43,238 nt of DNA from NCBI GenBank assembly GCA_964511645.1, contig CAZEGV010000014.1, positions 1 through 43,238 on the forward strand, given 5' to 3'. Below the pieces are notes generated by a model, which saw only the letters and a program-made list of their open reading frames with translations, searched no databases and had not been told where the DNA came from. Made by a program: the position numbers and the translations under genes. Shown here in pieces: positions 15,568-24,938 of this stretch; the stretch's first letter is position 1, and each line of letters opens with the position of its first letter. The stretch is from CAZEGV01 sp964511645 (GTDB taxonomy: Bacteria; Bacteroidota; Bacteroidia; Cytophagales; JAAEPT01).

Positions 15568-17781
15568 CTATAAAGCAGTAAGGGCAGCGTTAAATGTTGC
15601 ACTTGGTCGCATTGCTTTGGCTATTAAGTCGGCATTTGGGAAGTAATAACCTTCAATATCAACTGGTTTACCTTGTACGCTATTGAGCTCATTTACGATT
15701 TTTGTTTCGTTATCTGTAAGCGTTTTTGCGAGCACTGTAAATTTAGTTTTTAGATCAGCATCAGTAGATTGTTTCGCCAACTCTTGTGCCCAGTACATTG
15801 CTAGGTAAAAATGAGATCCTCTATTGTCTATTTGCCCTAACTTACGTGCTGGAGATTTGTCATTCTCTAAGAATCTATCTGTTGCTTCGTCTAGTGCTTC
15901 GGCTAGTACTTTTGCTTTTGGGTTATTATAATTGTCAGCAAGATGCTCCAAAGAAACACCCAATGCCAAGAACTCTCCTAGAGAGTCCCAACGTAAGTAA
16001 TTTTCTTCTACAAATTGTTGCACATGTTTAGGAGCAGAGCCTCCAGCACCAGTCTCAAATAGACCTCCTCCTTCCATTAATGGAACGATAGATAGCATTT
16101 TGGCACTTGTGCCTAGTTCTAAGATTGGGAATAAATCAGTTAAGTAATCACGCAATACATTTCCTGTTACAGAAACCGAGTCTAAACCTTCTTTCATTCT
16201 TTTTAACGAAAATTCAGTAGCAGCTATTGGGGATAAGATTTGGATGTCTAAACCTGAAGTGTCATGATCTTCTAAGTATTTATTTACTTTCTCGATAAGT
16301 GCTCTGTCGTGAGCTCTTTCAGCATCTAGCCAAAAGATAGTAGGTAACTGTGTAGCACGAGCTCTATTTACGGCTAGTTTTACCCAGTCTTTAATCGGTG
16401 CATCTTTGGCTTGGCACATTCTAAAAATGTCTCCAACTTCTACTGCTTGTTCAAGTAAAGTATTTCCGTTAGCGTCTGATACTTTTACAGTTCCTTTGGC
16501 ATCCATTTGGAATGTTTTGTCATGCGAACCATATTCTTCGGCTTTTTGAGCCATAAGTCCTACGTTAGAAACGCTTCCCATTGTAGAGGGGTCAAAAGCT
16601 CCGTTTTCTTTGCAAAAATCAATTGTAGCTTGATAAACACCTGCATATGATCTATCAGGAATCAAGGCTTTAGTGTCTTGTTGTTTTCCTTCTGCATTCC
16701 ACATTTGCCCTGAAGTACGAATCATAGCAGGCATCGAAGCGTCTACGATTACGTCGCTAGGTACATGCAAGTTAGTGATGCCTTTGTCAGAATTCACCAT
16801 TGCTACTGCTGGACGTTTGGCATATACTGTTGTTATTGCTGCTTCTACTTCTGTTTGTTTGGCATGCCCTTTGATTTTATTATACACGTCACCAAGACCG
16901 TTATTGGCATCTACTCCTAATTCGTCAAATAAATTAGCGTATTTTTCAAACACATCTTTGTAAAATACTTTTACCGCAGCACCAAAAATAATTGGATCTG
17001 AAACCTTCATCATGGTTGCTTTTAGATGTAACGATAATAATACATCATTTGCTTTGGCTTCATCAATTTCTTTTGTAAAAAAATTTTGTAGTTCTTGCAT
17101 ATTTAAGACTGCTACATCAATGATTTCTCCTGATAATAAAGGGGTAGAAGCTTTTAGTGTTTTTGTAGTGCCATCATTTGCTATAAACTCTATTTTGGCA
17201 TCGGTAGGGCTAGATAAGATAATAGATTTTTCGGTAGCATAAAAGTCTGCTTTTTTCATACTTGCTACGTGTGTTTTGGAATTACTAGACCAAGCACCCA
17301 TTCTGTGTGGATTTTTTTTAGCGTAATTTTTTACTGCTTTAGGAGCTCTACGGTCAGAGTTTCCTTCACGTAATACAGGGTTTACAGCCGATCCTTTTAC
17401 TTTATTATAAAGTTTGGCTACTTTTTTTTCGGTTTCAGTTGCTGGTTCTTCTGGAAAATCAGGAATATTAAATCCTTTTGCTTGTAATTCTTTAATTACA
17501 GTTTTGAGCTGAGGTACAGAGGCACTTACATTTGGTAGTTTAATAATGTTTGCATCTTCTTTTTTGACTAATTCTCCTAAAAAAGCTAAGTCATCTGATA
17601 CTTTTTGATTAGCTGTTAGGCTTTCTGGGAATAATGATAAAACTCTTGCCGCTAGAGAAATGTCTTTTGTTTCTACCACTACATTGGCTACGCTTGTAAA
17701 AGCTTTTACAATTGGTAAGAACGAATAAGTAGCTAAGGCGGGTGCCTCATCTGTTTTTGTATAAATGATTTTTGCTGACAT
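15568..17781 (-). CDS. icd: NADP-dependent isocitrate dehydrogenase, monomeric type
   Basis: 737 aa, the large monomeric IDH (IDH-II) that oxidises isocitrate to 2-oxoglutarate in the TCA cycle. Family landmarks include NSKTHVASMKKADFYATE, LLSLHLKATMMKVSDP, TIFWLDAERAHD and LMEGGGLFETGAGGSAPKH. Length matches the usual ~740 aa. The chosen start is the ATG at 17781 (MSAKIIYTKTDEAPALAT), where family members begin; an in-frame ATG 13 codons upstream adds an unconserved extension. It is monocistronic, with a promoter box at 17862-17869. Confidence 0.95.
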   Translation of the reverse strand: MSAKIIYTKTDEAPALATYSFLPIVKAFTSVANVVVETKDISLAARVLSLFPESLTANQKVSDDLAFLGELVKKEDANIIKLPNVSASVPQLKTVIKELQAKGFNIPDFPEEPATETEKKVAKLYNKVKGSAVNPVLREGNSDRRAPKAVKNYAKKNPHRMGAWSSNSKTHVASMKKADFYATEKSIILSSPTDAKIEFIANDGTTKTLKASTPLLSGEIIDVAVLNMQELQNFFTKEIDEAKANDVLLSLHLKATMMKVSDPIIFGAAVKVFYKDVFEKYANLFDELGVDANNGLGDVYNKIKGHAKQTEVEAAITTVYAKRPAVAMVNSDKGITNLHVPSDVIVDASMPAMIRTSGQMWNAEGKQQDTKALIPDRSYAGVYQATIDFCKENGAFDPSTMGSVSNVGLMAQKAEEYGSHDKTFQMDAKGTVKVSDANGNTLLEQAVEVGDIFRMCQAKDAPIKDWVKLAVNRARATQLPTIFWLDAERAHDRALIEKVNKYLEDHDTSGLDIQILSPIAATEFSLKRMKEGLDSVSVTGNVLRDYLTDLFPILELGTSAKMLSIVPLMEGGGLFETGAGGSAPKHVQQFVEENYLRWDSLGEFLALGVSLEHLADNYNNPKAKVLAEALDEATDRFLENDKSPARKLGQIDNRGSHFYLAMYWAQELAKQSTDADLKTKFTVLAKTLTDNETKIVNELNSVQGKPVDIEGYYFPNADLIAKAMRPSATFNAALTAL

Positions 17782-17861
17782 TATGTTTTGTTTTTGTACT
17801 ACAAGTTGGTTTAACGCCAATCTTGATGTTATGAAAATTGATTTCTTCTAATAAAGAAGTA

Positions 17862-17869
17862 CAAATATA
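17862..17869 (-). promoter_or_regulatory. icd promoter, -7 box TATATTTG
   Basis: Reverse-strand TATATTTG fits TAnnTTTG and predicts a leader of about 75 nt before the icd ATG at 17781. Confidence 0.45.
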
Positions 17870-17935
17870 AGAATTGGATTGATTTATACCAGTTTAATTG
17901 TGAGATGCTGTAAGATATATTGTAATTTTTGGGTA

Positions 17936-18096
17936 TTCCCACATTCGCCAAAAGGCAGGCTCATGCGGTCGAGCTATCCGTTATATCTTTTTTGTTTTTA
18001 TGATTTTGTCATACTGAGTTTACTTTTGTCATATTGAGCTTGTTGAAATGACAAAATCATAAAAACAAAAAAGGATGCCACTACTATCTCTAATAC
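17936..18096. repeat. intergenic hairpin element 1 (conserved flanks, variable stem)
   Basis: In the 394-bp gap between divergent icd and the saccharopine-dehydrogenase-like gene. GAGCTATCCGTTATAT leads into a perfect 26-bp inverted repeat (17987-18012 with 18048-18073), then GGATGCCACTACTATCTCTA. The flanks match elements at 34446-34572, 39970-40070 and 40170-40276; the stems differ. A small GCC-AAAA-GGC hairpin lies at its left end. Just before it, TACCAGTTTAA at 17887 resembles an end of the MITE-like family, but no partner end is present. Confidence 0.75.
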
Positions 18097-18161
18097 AAAA
18101 AAAGCCTTTGGCTTCATTTTTTCTGGTGTATCTTATTGTGTTTTTATCCCTAGTTTTTGAT

Positions 18162-18169
18162 TACCTTTG
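18162..18169 (+). promoter_or_regulatory. promoter with start codon 6 nt downstream, TACCTTTG
   Basis: TACCTTTG (18162-18169) with TTG at 18136-18138 (23-nt spacing). The ATG at 18176 lies where transcription should begin, so the mRNA is probably leaderless. This also argues against the in-frame TTG at 18167 as start, because it lies inside the box. Confidence 0.55.
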
Positions 18170-18175
18170 TTCTTG

Positions 18176-19537
18176 ATGAAAAAACAAATATTCCTTATAG
18201 GAGCAGGTAAATCCGCTCAGTCGTTGATCCATTATTTAGTAAACAATGTACTGGGGGAGGAGTTTCAGCTTGTAGTGGGAGACATCAAGTCCGCACGAGT
18301 AAAGGATGCAACTAAGGAGTTAAAAAACGTATCAGTCATACAAATAGATGTATCCGAAAAAGAAAAATTAGCAGCACATATTTATCAATCTGTATTGGTG
18401 ATTTCTATGGTGCCAACAGGTTTGCATTATCCCATAGCCAAAATCTGTGTAAAATTACAAAAATCATTACTCACAGCATCATACCCTTCATCAGCCATTC
18501 ATAATCTAGACCAAGAAGCAAGGTCTAGAGGGGTTTTGTTAATGACAGAATGTGGGCTAGACCCAGGTATCGATCACATGAGTGCCATGCGAGAGATTCA
18601 TGCCATTAGAAAAATAGGAGGTGAAATCACCTCTTTTAAATCATATACAGGAGGACTTGTAGCACCAGAGTCAGATGATAATCCTTGGGGATACAAAATC
18701 ACATGGAACCCTAAAAATGTAGTGCTGGCAGGGTCAGAAGGAGTGAAATTTATTAGAGATAATAAATATAAATACATTCCTTACCATAATTTATTTAAGC
18801 GAACAGAAAAAGTTGTAGTAAATGGATACGGAGAGTTTGAAGCTTACCCCAATAGAAACTCCCTGGATTACCAAAAAATATATACTTTAGAAAATGTTGC
18901 CACAATATTAAGAGGTACATTACGTAAAAAAGGATTTTGCGAAGCTTGGGATGTACTCGTGCAGTTAGGCTACACCAATGACACTGTTATGATTGACAAC
19001 CTAACAAAGCTTAACCTTAGAGAGGTAACAAATTCGTTCCTGCCTTTTCACAAATCATTTACGGTGGAACAAAAACTTCAAAAAAGATTTGAATTGAATC
19101 CCTCTGTAATGGAGAGATTAACATATCTAGGCATTTTTGATAACACTTCTTTACCTCATAGCTTAGCAAGTGCAGCAGATGTTTTGTTGTTTTTGATTAC
19201 TACCAAATGGAAACTACAAGAAGAAGACAAAGACATGGTAGTGATGCAACATCAATTTGAATATACAATTGGCTCAGAGAAATTCCAAAAAAAATCATCA
19301 CTTATTATAAAAGGGAGAAATAAATCAAAAACAGCAATGGCAAATACCGTGGGGCTTCCTATGGGTATAATGGCAAAATTGATTTTAGAAGGAAAGATAA
19401 AACAAACAGGTATTTGTAGACCTGTTTACCCCGAAATGTACACAGCAATTCTTAATGAATTAGAAAATTATAATATCAAATTTACAAAAAAGATACTTCG
19501 CTTGCACTCTCATAACCCAAGTCTGCGGGAAGATTAG
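18176..19537 (+). CDS. saccharopine dehydrogenase family protein
   Basis: 453 aa. The N-terminal Rossmann motif FLIGAGKSAQSLI binds NAD(P). ECGLDPGIDHMSAM and SYTGGLVAPESDDNPWGYK match the saccharopine dehydrogenase C-terminal domain. Members of this family act in lysine metabolism (glutamate-forming saccharopine cleavage) or in carboxyspermidine/homospermidine synthesis; which applies cannot be decided here. The start is ATG 18176, supported by the promoter position. Its last 56 bp overlap rnhA on the other strand. Confidence 0.85.
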   Translation: MKKQIFLIGAGKSAQSLIHYLVNNVLGEEFQLVVGDIKSARVKDATKELKNVSVIQIDVSEKEKLAAHIYQSVLVISMVPTGLHYPIAKICVKLQKSLLTASYPSSAIHNLDQEARSRGVLLMTECGLDPGIDHMSAMREIHAIRKIGGEITSFKSYTGGLVAPESDDNPWGYKITWNPKNVVLAGSEGVKFIRDNKYKYIPYHNLFKRTEKVVVNGYGEFEAYPNRNSLDYQKIYTLENVATILRGTLRKKGFCEAWDVLVQLGYTNDTVMIDNLTKLNLREVTNSFLPFHKSFTVEQKLQKRFELNPSVMERLTYLGIFDNTSLPHSLASAADVLLFLITTKWKLQEEDKDMVVMQHQFEYTIGSEKFQKKSSLIIKGRNKSKTAMANTVGLPMGIMAKLILEGKIKQTGICRPVYPEMYTAILNELENYNIKFTKKILRLHSHNPSLRED

Positions 19538-19949
19538 GCGATGTTGCTGCAGTAACTGCCAACACGTCACAACGTTCATTCTCGACATGCCCCGCATGCC
19601 CTTTTACCCACCTTAACTTTACTTGATGGTTTTTGTACACTTTTAAGAATCTCATCCATAAATCAGGATTTTTCTTGTCTTTAAATCCTTTTTTCACCCA
19701 GCCAAAAACCCATCCTTTCTCTACCGAATCTACTACATACTTAGAATCAGATATCACTAAAACTTGTTGGTTTTTTGCCTTAATAGTTTCTAGCCCTACA
19801 ATTACGGCAAGGAGCTCCATCCTGTTATTAGTGGTTTTTCGATAGCCTCCCATTATTTCTTTGCGGTGCTTTCCAGACTTTAGCACTACTCCAAATCCCC
19901 CAGGACCAGGATTTCCTCTTGATGAACCGTCCGTATATATTTCAATCAT
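19482..19949 (-). CDS. rnhA: ribonuclease HI
   Basis: 155 aa; cleaves RNA in RNA-DNA hybrids, removing primers and R-loops. All catalytic residues are present: D7 (IYTDGSSRGNPGPGG), E45 (NNRMELLAV), D68 (VISDSKYV), with H118 and D128 in WVKGHAGHVENERCDVLA. Normal length for the E. coli-like class. The 3' end runs antisense into the saccharopine-dehydrogenase-like gene for 56 bp. A TAnnTTTG box (TACATTTG, reverse strand) at 19960-19967 leaves only about 10 nt before its ATG. Confidence 0.95.
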   Translation of the reverse strand: MIEIYTDGSSRGNPGPGGFGVVLKSGKHRKEIMGGYRKTTNNRMELLAVIVGLETIKAKNQQVLVISDSKYVVDSVEKGWVFGWVKKGFKDKKNPDLWMRFLKVYKNHQVKLRWVKGHAGHVENERCDVLAVTAATSPNLPADLGYESASEVSFL

Positions 19950-19959
19950 TATATGCTAT

Positions 19960-19967
19960 CAAATGTA
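19960..19967 (-). promoter_or_regulatory. rnhA promoter, -7 box TACATTTG
   Basis: Reverse-strand TACATTTG fits TAnnTTTG; the ATG at 19949 is 10 nt beyond, implying a leader of only a few nucleotides. Confidence 0.5.
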
Positions 19968-19984
19968 AACCCCAAATATAACAT

Positions 19985-20115
19985 ATTTTCTGATAGAACT
20001 TGGGGCTTCCCCTATATAGTGTTTCACTACCGTTCTTCACTATAAATAGGGTCAGGCTGTCACTACTCATCCCACTTGCTTCGTTCCTCTACGCTCCTGT
20101 GATTCAAACAAACCG
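19985..20115. repeat. hairpin-rich intergenic sequence upstream of rnhA
   Basis: GGGGCTTCCCC, then CCCTATATAGTG pairing with CACTATAAATAGGG around a 16-nt loop, then GGTCAGGCTGTCACTACTCA. CTTCCCC-hairpin-GGG-GGCT resembles the left part of the element at 34446, but the long variable stem is missing. No ORF lies in 19950-20180. Confidence 0.4.
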
Positions 20116-20180
20116 TTCCATCCTTAAGCCGACCAACATAATGTAACATATATATGTAAGCCTAATAAGTAAAACTAATC

Positions 20181-21239
20181 TCAACCCACAACTTTACCTC
20201 CCGAATGATTTTTACTCGCCCCCGTCACCGAAGCCAATGTATTTACCTCATTTCGTAATTTAAGCACACCCAAAAAAGCAAAAATCAAAGACTCTTTATA
20301 ATCAATTACTATTGAATCAGGAATAACGAATTCTAATGAAGGACGTAATAACCGAATTTCATCAATCAAAAAATCATTATAAGTACCACCACCAGTAAAC
20401 AATACTTTTTTGTTGTCATCAGGTAATATTTTACTAATCTGATAAGCAGTATGTAAAGTGTAAGTATGTAACAAATCCAAAATGTCGTGGCTTTGGATAA
20501 ACGGATTGATGTGTTTTTCTACCCATTCTCTACCCAAAGACTTTGGCGGATTCTCTCTATAATAAGGCAAAGCATTTAGTTGGCGATACAATTCAGGAAT
20601 AAGTTTTCCTTTTTTTGCCAATTTTCCACCATCATCATAAGCAAAACCAAGCCGATTGCTTAATTCATTCAACACAAAATTAATAGGACAAATATCATAA
20701 GCCACCATATTCTCATCATCTCGCAAATAAGACACATTAGCAAACCCCCCAAGATTAATACAGAAATCAAATTCTGCAAATAATAATAAATCACCAATAG
20801 GGACTAAAGGAGCTCCCTGCCCACCTAGTGCAACATCTTGAGTCCTAAAATCAAAAATAACAGTTTTTTGTAACCTCTCGGTAAGAGTTTTACCATCTCC
20901 AATTTGTAATGTAATTCCATTTTTGGGTTGATGTAATATTGTATGTCCGTGCGAAGCAATATAATCATACTCCCAGTTTTTGGTATGATAAAGGATGATA
21001 TCGGCTAGATAATTGGCATAATCTACGCTTAAGGTATCAAAATCATATTGATTATTTTGATACGCAACTTCAATTCTTTTTAGCCAATCGCTAGGATACG
21101 GTACGGTGATGGTTTCTAATATTTCATAAATCCATTTTTGATTTTTTTCATAGCTAATGATGCAATTGGCAAGGTCTACTCCATCTAGCGATGTGCCAGA
21201 CATCAAACCAAGAATGCGGTATGTACTAGAATTATTCAT
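20181..21239 (-). CDS. anmK: anhydro-N-acetylmuramic acid kinase
   Basis: 352 aa; phosphorylates and opens 1,6-anhydro-MurNAc released from the cell wall, giving MurNAc-6-P for recycling. The ATP-binding N-terminus LGLMSGTSLDGVDLANC and the central GAPLVPIGDLLLF and NLGGFANVSYL motifs are diagnostic; FTGGGTYNDFLI supports the kinase fold. The first ATG is used. Only 11 bp separate its start from the divergent coaX start, so each gene's control region must lie within the other's coding sequence. It is transcribed in the same direction as rnhA but 230 bp apart with repeats between. Confidence 0.93.
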   Translation of the reverse strand: MNNSSTYRILGLMSGTSLDGVDLANCIISYEKNQKWIYEILETITVPYPSDWLKRIEVAYQNNQYDFDTLSVDYANYLADIILYHTKNWEYDYIASHGHTILHQPKNGITLQIGDGKTLTERLQKTVIFDFRTQDVALGGQGAPLVPIGDLLLFAEFDFCINLGGFANVSYLRDDENMVAYDICPINFVLNELSNRLGFAYDDGGKLAKKGKLIPELYRQLNALPYYRENPPKSLGREWVEKHINPFIQSHDILDLLHTYTLHTAYQISKILPDDNKKVLFTGGGTYNDFLIDEIRLLRPSLEFVIPDSIVIDYKESLIFAFLGVLKLRNEVNTLASVTGASKNHSGGKVVG

Positions 21240-21246
21240 ACTTTAG
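21239..21246 (+). promoter_or_regulatory. putative coaX promoter box TACTTTAG
   Basis: One mismatch to TAnnTTTG, placed 4 nt before the coaX ATG (21251), the same spacing as at rlmB. It overlaps the anmK start codon. No -33 TTG is obvious. Confidence 0.35.
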
Positions 21247-21250
21247 CGTT

Positions 21251-21961
21251 ATGGATATCATCATAGACGAAGGTAATACAAGTGTAAAGATAGGATGTTT
21301 TGTCAAAAAACAGTTAGTAGAGTATTTTTTAGTCAAAAACACTAAAGAGGTTTTGGCTATTTTAGCATTAAAACAATACGAAAGACTCATTTACTCATCT
21401 GTTCGGCAGGATTATAAAAACCACCCTTTTGACAAACAAAAAACATTACTGCTTGACTATAATACTCCCTTGCCAATTGTGATTAATTATGACACGCCCA
21501 TAACCTTGGGTGTAGATAGAATTGCGGGAGCTTGTAGCGTTTATTTCCTCAAAAGCACAAAAAATGTTTTAGTGATAGACATGGGTTCGTGTATCACTTT
21601 TGATTTGTTATGCGAAAACACTTTTATGGGCGGTATTATTTCCCCAGGAATGCAAATGAGAATTGATACGATGCCTTTGTTCACTGGTAAATTGCCAATT
21701 ATAAAAGTAGACAAAACAGAAGAAAAGATAGAATTACTAGGTAAAACTACCGAATCCTGTATGAAAAGTGGAGTAATAAATGGAATTATCGGTGAAATAA
21801 ATCACACAATAGCACGTTTTGAAGACGAATATCAAGTAAGTGAAATATTCTTGACGGGAGGAGATGCTAAATTCTTTGATAAGAAATTAAAAACAAGCAC
21901 TTTTGTAAGTCAAAATTTAGTTCTCGAAGGATTATATAGAATTTTAGAATATAATGTATAA
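21251..21961 (+). CDS. coaX: type III pantothenate kinase
   Basis: 236 aa; phosphorylates pantothenate, the first step of coenzyme A synthesis. The phosphate-binding motif near the N-terminus is DEGNTSVKIG (D6), GVDR (87-90) binds pantothenate, VIDMGSCITFD (D110) is the second phosphate motif, and GGIISPGMQMR follows. The DxGT motif reads DEGN and the second lacks the usual GTA, within known Bacteroidota variation as I recall it. First gene of a dense operon; it overlaps the next gene by 8 bp. Confidence 0.9.
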   Translation: MDIIIDEGNTSVKIGCFVKKQLVEYFLVKNTKEVLAILALKQYERLIYSSVRQDYKNHPFDKQKTLLLDYNTPLPIVINYDTPITLGVDRIAGACSVYFLKSTKNVLVIDMGSCITFDLLCENTFMGGIISPGMQMRIDTMPLFTGKLPIIKVDKTEEKIELLGKTTESCMKSGVINGIIGEINHTIARFEDEYQVSEIFLTGGDAKFFDKKLKTSTFVSQNLVLEGLYRILEYNV

Positions 21962-23639
21962 AAAAATAGTAACGATTGTATTATTGGGGGTTTGGGGATT
22001 TGCAATTGCTCAATCTACTAGTAGTTCACCAAAAAAAAACTCACCAATATCATCAATTGGGCTAGGGCTACCAGTAAAAGCACATGGTGCTGTAAATGGA
22101 CAAACAAATTTAGGAATTTCTTATTCTTCTTCATTGTTTTTGAATACCCAAAATCCTGCTTTACTTAACCGCTCTTCGCTTATGGTCTTTGAGTATGGGA
22201 TGAAGTACGACGGAGTAGCCATACAAGACAATAGCCAAACAGGGTTTAGTGGCGAGATGAATTTGCACTATATTGGTTTCTCTTTACCAATTTCTCGTAA
22301 ATGGACTTCTTCATTGGGTTTTACCCCTATTTTAGAAAAATCATATTCATACAAAGAAACAAAAAACTTTAGTGATGGGTCTAGTTTTTCCATCAACTCC
22401 TCTGGGAAAGGGACAATTAATAAATTCTATTTTGGTAATGCTTTGCAAATCATCAAAGACACGACTACTAGGACTACAGTTGACATAGGTTTAGAACCAT
22501 CCTTTATGTTTGGAAACATTCAAGACGAAGTCATTACAAAACTAAGTACCCAAAATTATGAAGTAGGGGAAAACTTATCTTCTGGAGTGAAAGGTTGGGG
22601 ATTGAAAGGTGGCTTGTCAATCAGAAAAGAATTATTTGAATATCCTGTTAAAACTAAAAATGGCGTGTATAGCTCATACTCTTTTGCGAAATCACTTGAC
22701 ACAATCATTACACACGATATCCCAAGAGAAGGAAAGTACATGATATATTTTCCTCATAAAAAAGGCTTAATGATAGACCCTGAAATCACAGACAAAAAGC
22801 TAATCAAGCACCTAAGGGCTGTCTTTTATTATGAGATTGTTAAAAAAGAAGGTGTTTATCTGCAACCAAATGCAGTAAACGCAACAGATGGGCAGTTATT
22901 GGCTGAATATAAAGCGTTAAAGGCACAGTCCGATAGTTTTTTAAATACTAATAATCAGGCACTGAAAAATTATTATAAAAAAGCAAGCGGAGTATTTGTG
23001 ACAGGAGGACTTACGTATCAAATCCAAAGTGACCTCTCGTTGCTGACCAATAAAGAATCTTTTGTTAACAATACCTTGTCTACCCAACGCCGTACTACTG
23101 ATACATTGTTTTCCATTAAAGAATCGGGGATTTTACCTCCTACATTAGGAGTAGGGCTTACTTTAGAAAAACCTTTCCCGAAAGGGTATAAAAAAGATGG
23201 CACTCGTAAAACGGCTGTATGGTCGCTAGGCACAGAGTTGAAAATGACCAATTGGACTGCCGCTAATAGTGGTTATATCAATACTTATACCGCAGCAATT
23301 GGTGGAGAGTATGTGTCAGATATTAGCTTGCGTAATGAAAACACGCAAGAAAGAAGTGGATTTGGAAGATATGTGCGCAGGGTAATATATAGAGGTGGCT
23401 TGTCTTATGGGACGTTGCCTTATTTAATCGGAAATGATGAAGTGACTAGACTTGGCATTGATTTTGGACTCTCATTACCTGTAGGTTCATATCGAAGACC
23501 TAAATATGTAAATATCGGATTTGGGTATACACAATTAGGCTCTTTGGATAATAATAATTTACAAGAAAGAATTTACACAACTTCATTCAGCTTTACGATG
23601 AATGAAAAATGGTTTAAAAGGTGGAAAATAGGACTTTAA
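21954..23639 (+). CDS. outer-membrane beta-barrel protein, function unknown
   Basis: 561 aa. Signal peptide MYKKIVTIVLLGVWGFAIAQ, then SPISSIGLGLPVKAHGAVNG and NTQNPALLNRSS, the start of a FadL/PorV-like barrel widely present after coaX in Bacteroidota. Alternating strands with aromatic residues continue to the C-terminus. It overlaps coaX by 8 bp and is followed 3 bp later by the TPR gene. Position beside lptC suggests an envelope or LPS role; that is inference. Confidence 0.75.
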   Translation: MYKKIVTIVLLGVWGFAIAQSTSSSPKKNSPISSIGLGLPVKAHGAVNGQTNLGISYSSSLFLNTQNPALLNRSSLMVFEYGMKYDGVAIQDNSQTGFSGEMNLHYIGFSLPISRKWTSSLGFTPILEKSYSYKETKNFSDGSSFSINSSGKGTINKFYFGNALQIIKDTTTRTTVDIGLEPSFMFGNIQDEVITKLSTQNYEVGENLSSGVKGWGLKGGLSIRKELFEYPVKTKNGVYSSYSFAKSLDTIITHDIPREGKYMIYFPHKKGLMIDPEITDKKLIKHLRAVFYYEIVKKEGVYLQPNAVNATDGQLLAEYKALKAQSDSFLNTNNQALKNYYKKASGVFVTGGLTYQIQSDLSLLTNKESFVNNTLSTQRRTTDTLFSIKESGILPPTLGVGLTLEKPFPKGYKKDGTRKTAVWSLGTELKMTNWTAANSGYINTYTAAIGGEYVSDISLRNENTQERSGFGRYVRRVIYRGGLSYGTLPYLIGNDEVTRLGIDFGLSLPVGSYRRPKYVNIGFGYTQLGSLDNNNLQERIYTTSFSFTMNEKWFKRWKIGL

Positions 23640-23642
23640 GAG

Positions 23643-24938
23643 ATGAGTAAAAGGTTAACAATAATTGGTTTTTTTTTATTAATCATTAGCATAAACTTTG
23701 CACAAGATGGTTGGGATTGGGGTATGGATAAACCAAAAACTCAAAAAATGTGGTTTGACATGGTTGACATGGTCAAAATGAAAGATTATACCTCGGCACG
23801 TAAAAATGCTTCGTGGTTATTAAACAATACTCCTCAGCTACACAGAGACCTTTATATAAAGAGTGCAGAAGTTTACCAAACGCTAGAAATGACAGCGATA
23901 GAAGGAAAAACAACAGTTCAAGATACAGTTTTGTGGATTTATGATCAACGGATCAAATACTTTGGGGATACAGCTAATGTACTCAATAGAAAAGGTTTGT
24001 ACGCCATTCGTTATAAAGTAGCAGACCCTAATGCAGTAGAAAAAATGTTTTCTTTGTATTCAAAAATACAAATGCTTAATGCGGGTGAGATGTATGCTAC
24101 CAATGCTTACTACTATATGTTGGCTACGTCTAATATGTTTAGGTATAAAAAAATAACAGAAAATCAAGTTTTTGGAATTTATGGACAATTATCATCTTAT
24201 ATAGATGATAAAATAAATACAGCTACAGACGAAGCGAAATTGGGTTCTAATCGCTCAATTAAAAAAGAAATTGACAACGTGTTTGAAGGAACAATTAAGC
24301 TTACTTGTGAAAAAATAGAAATGCTTTATGGAAAAGAAATGAAGCAAGATTCAATTGATGTCTCTACAGCTAAAAAAATGTTTTCGCTACTAGAAAAAGC
24401 AAAATGTACAAAGAGTAAACATTATTCTAAAATGTTACTAATTATAAACAAAGCTCAGCCTAGTGCCAATGGTTATATTAGTTTAGCAGAATATTATACA
24501 AGTCAAAAGAAATATAGTAATGCGGAAAAAATGTACCAAAAGGCAATTACTTATGCTTCTACGGATATTCAGAAAGCAAACACTTATTATCAGCTAGGGA
24601 CTCAAGCTAAGACTACAGGGAAGTATCGTAAAGCAAGAGATTATTTTTATCAAAGTATCAACTTGGGTTACAACCAATCTCAAGCTTATACAATGATTGG
24701 CAATATGTATATGTACAATAGTAATGATGCTTGTAATTCTTCAGATATGGTTGTGCTACGGGCTAAGTATATTGCGGCTTATGATATGTACCAAAAAGCA
24801 GGTAATCAGAAATTGATGGAAGATGCTAAGAAGCAGTTTCCGAGTGAGCAAGAAATATTTTTTGCTACAAAAAAAATAGGCGGAACAGTGAATACTGGTT
24901 GTTGGATTAATAAATCCATTATATTAAGAGCAAGATAG
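23643..24938 (+). CDS. exported tetratricopeptide-repeat protein
   Basis: 431 aa. Signal peptide ends near LLIISINFAQ. The C-terminal half has TPR helices: GYISLAEYYTSQKKYSNAEK, KANTYYQLGTQAKTTGKYRKA and NLGYNQSQAYTMIGNMY. The rest is helical without a catalytic motif. Probably a periplasmic scaffold. It starts 3 bp after the barrel gene and ends immediately before lptC, so it is co-expressed. A conserved coaX-barrel-TPR-lptC order in this phylum is from memory. Confidence 0.8.
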   Translation: MSKRLTIIGFFLLIISINFAQDGWDWGMDKPKTQKMWFDMVDMVKMKDYTSARKNASWLLNNTPQLHRDLYIKSAEVYQTLEMTAIEGKTTVQDTVLWIYDQRIKYFGDTANVLNRKGLYAIRYKVADPNAVEKMFSLYSKIQMLNAGEMYATNAYYYMLATSNMFRYKKITENQVFGIYGQLSSYIDDKINTATDEAKLGSNRSIKKEIDNVFEGTIKLTCEKIEMLYGKEMKQDSIDVSTAKKMFSLLEKAKCTKSKHYSKMLLIINKAQPSANGYISLAEYYTSQKKYSNAEKMYQKAITYASTDIQKANTYYQLGTQAKTTGKYRKARDYFYQSINLGYNQSQAYTMIGNMYMYNSNDACNSSDMVVLRAKYIAAYDMYQKAGNQKLMEDAKKQFPSEQEIFFATKKIGGTVNTGCWINKSIILRAR

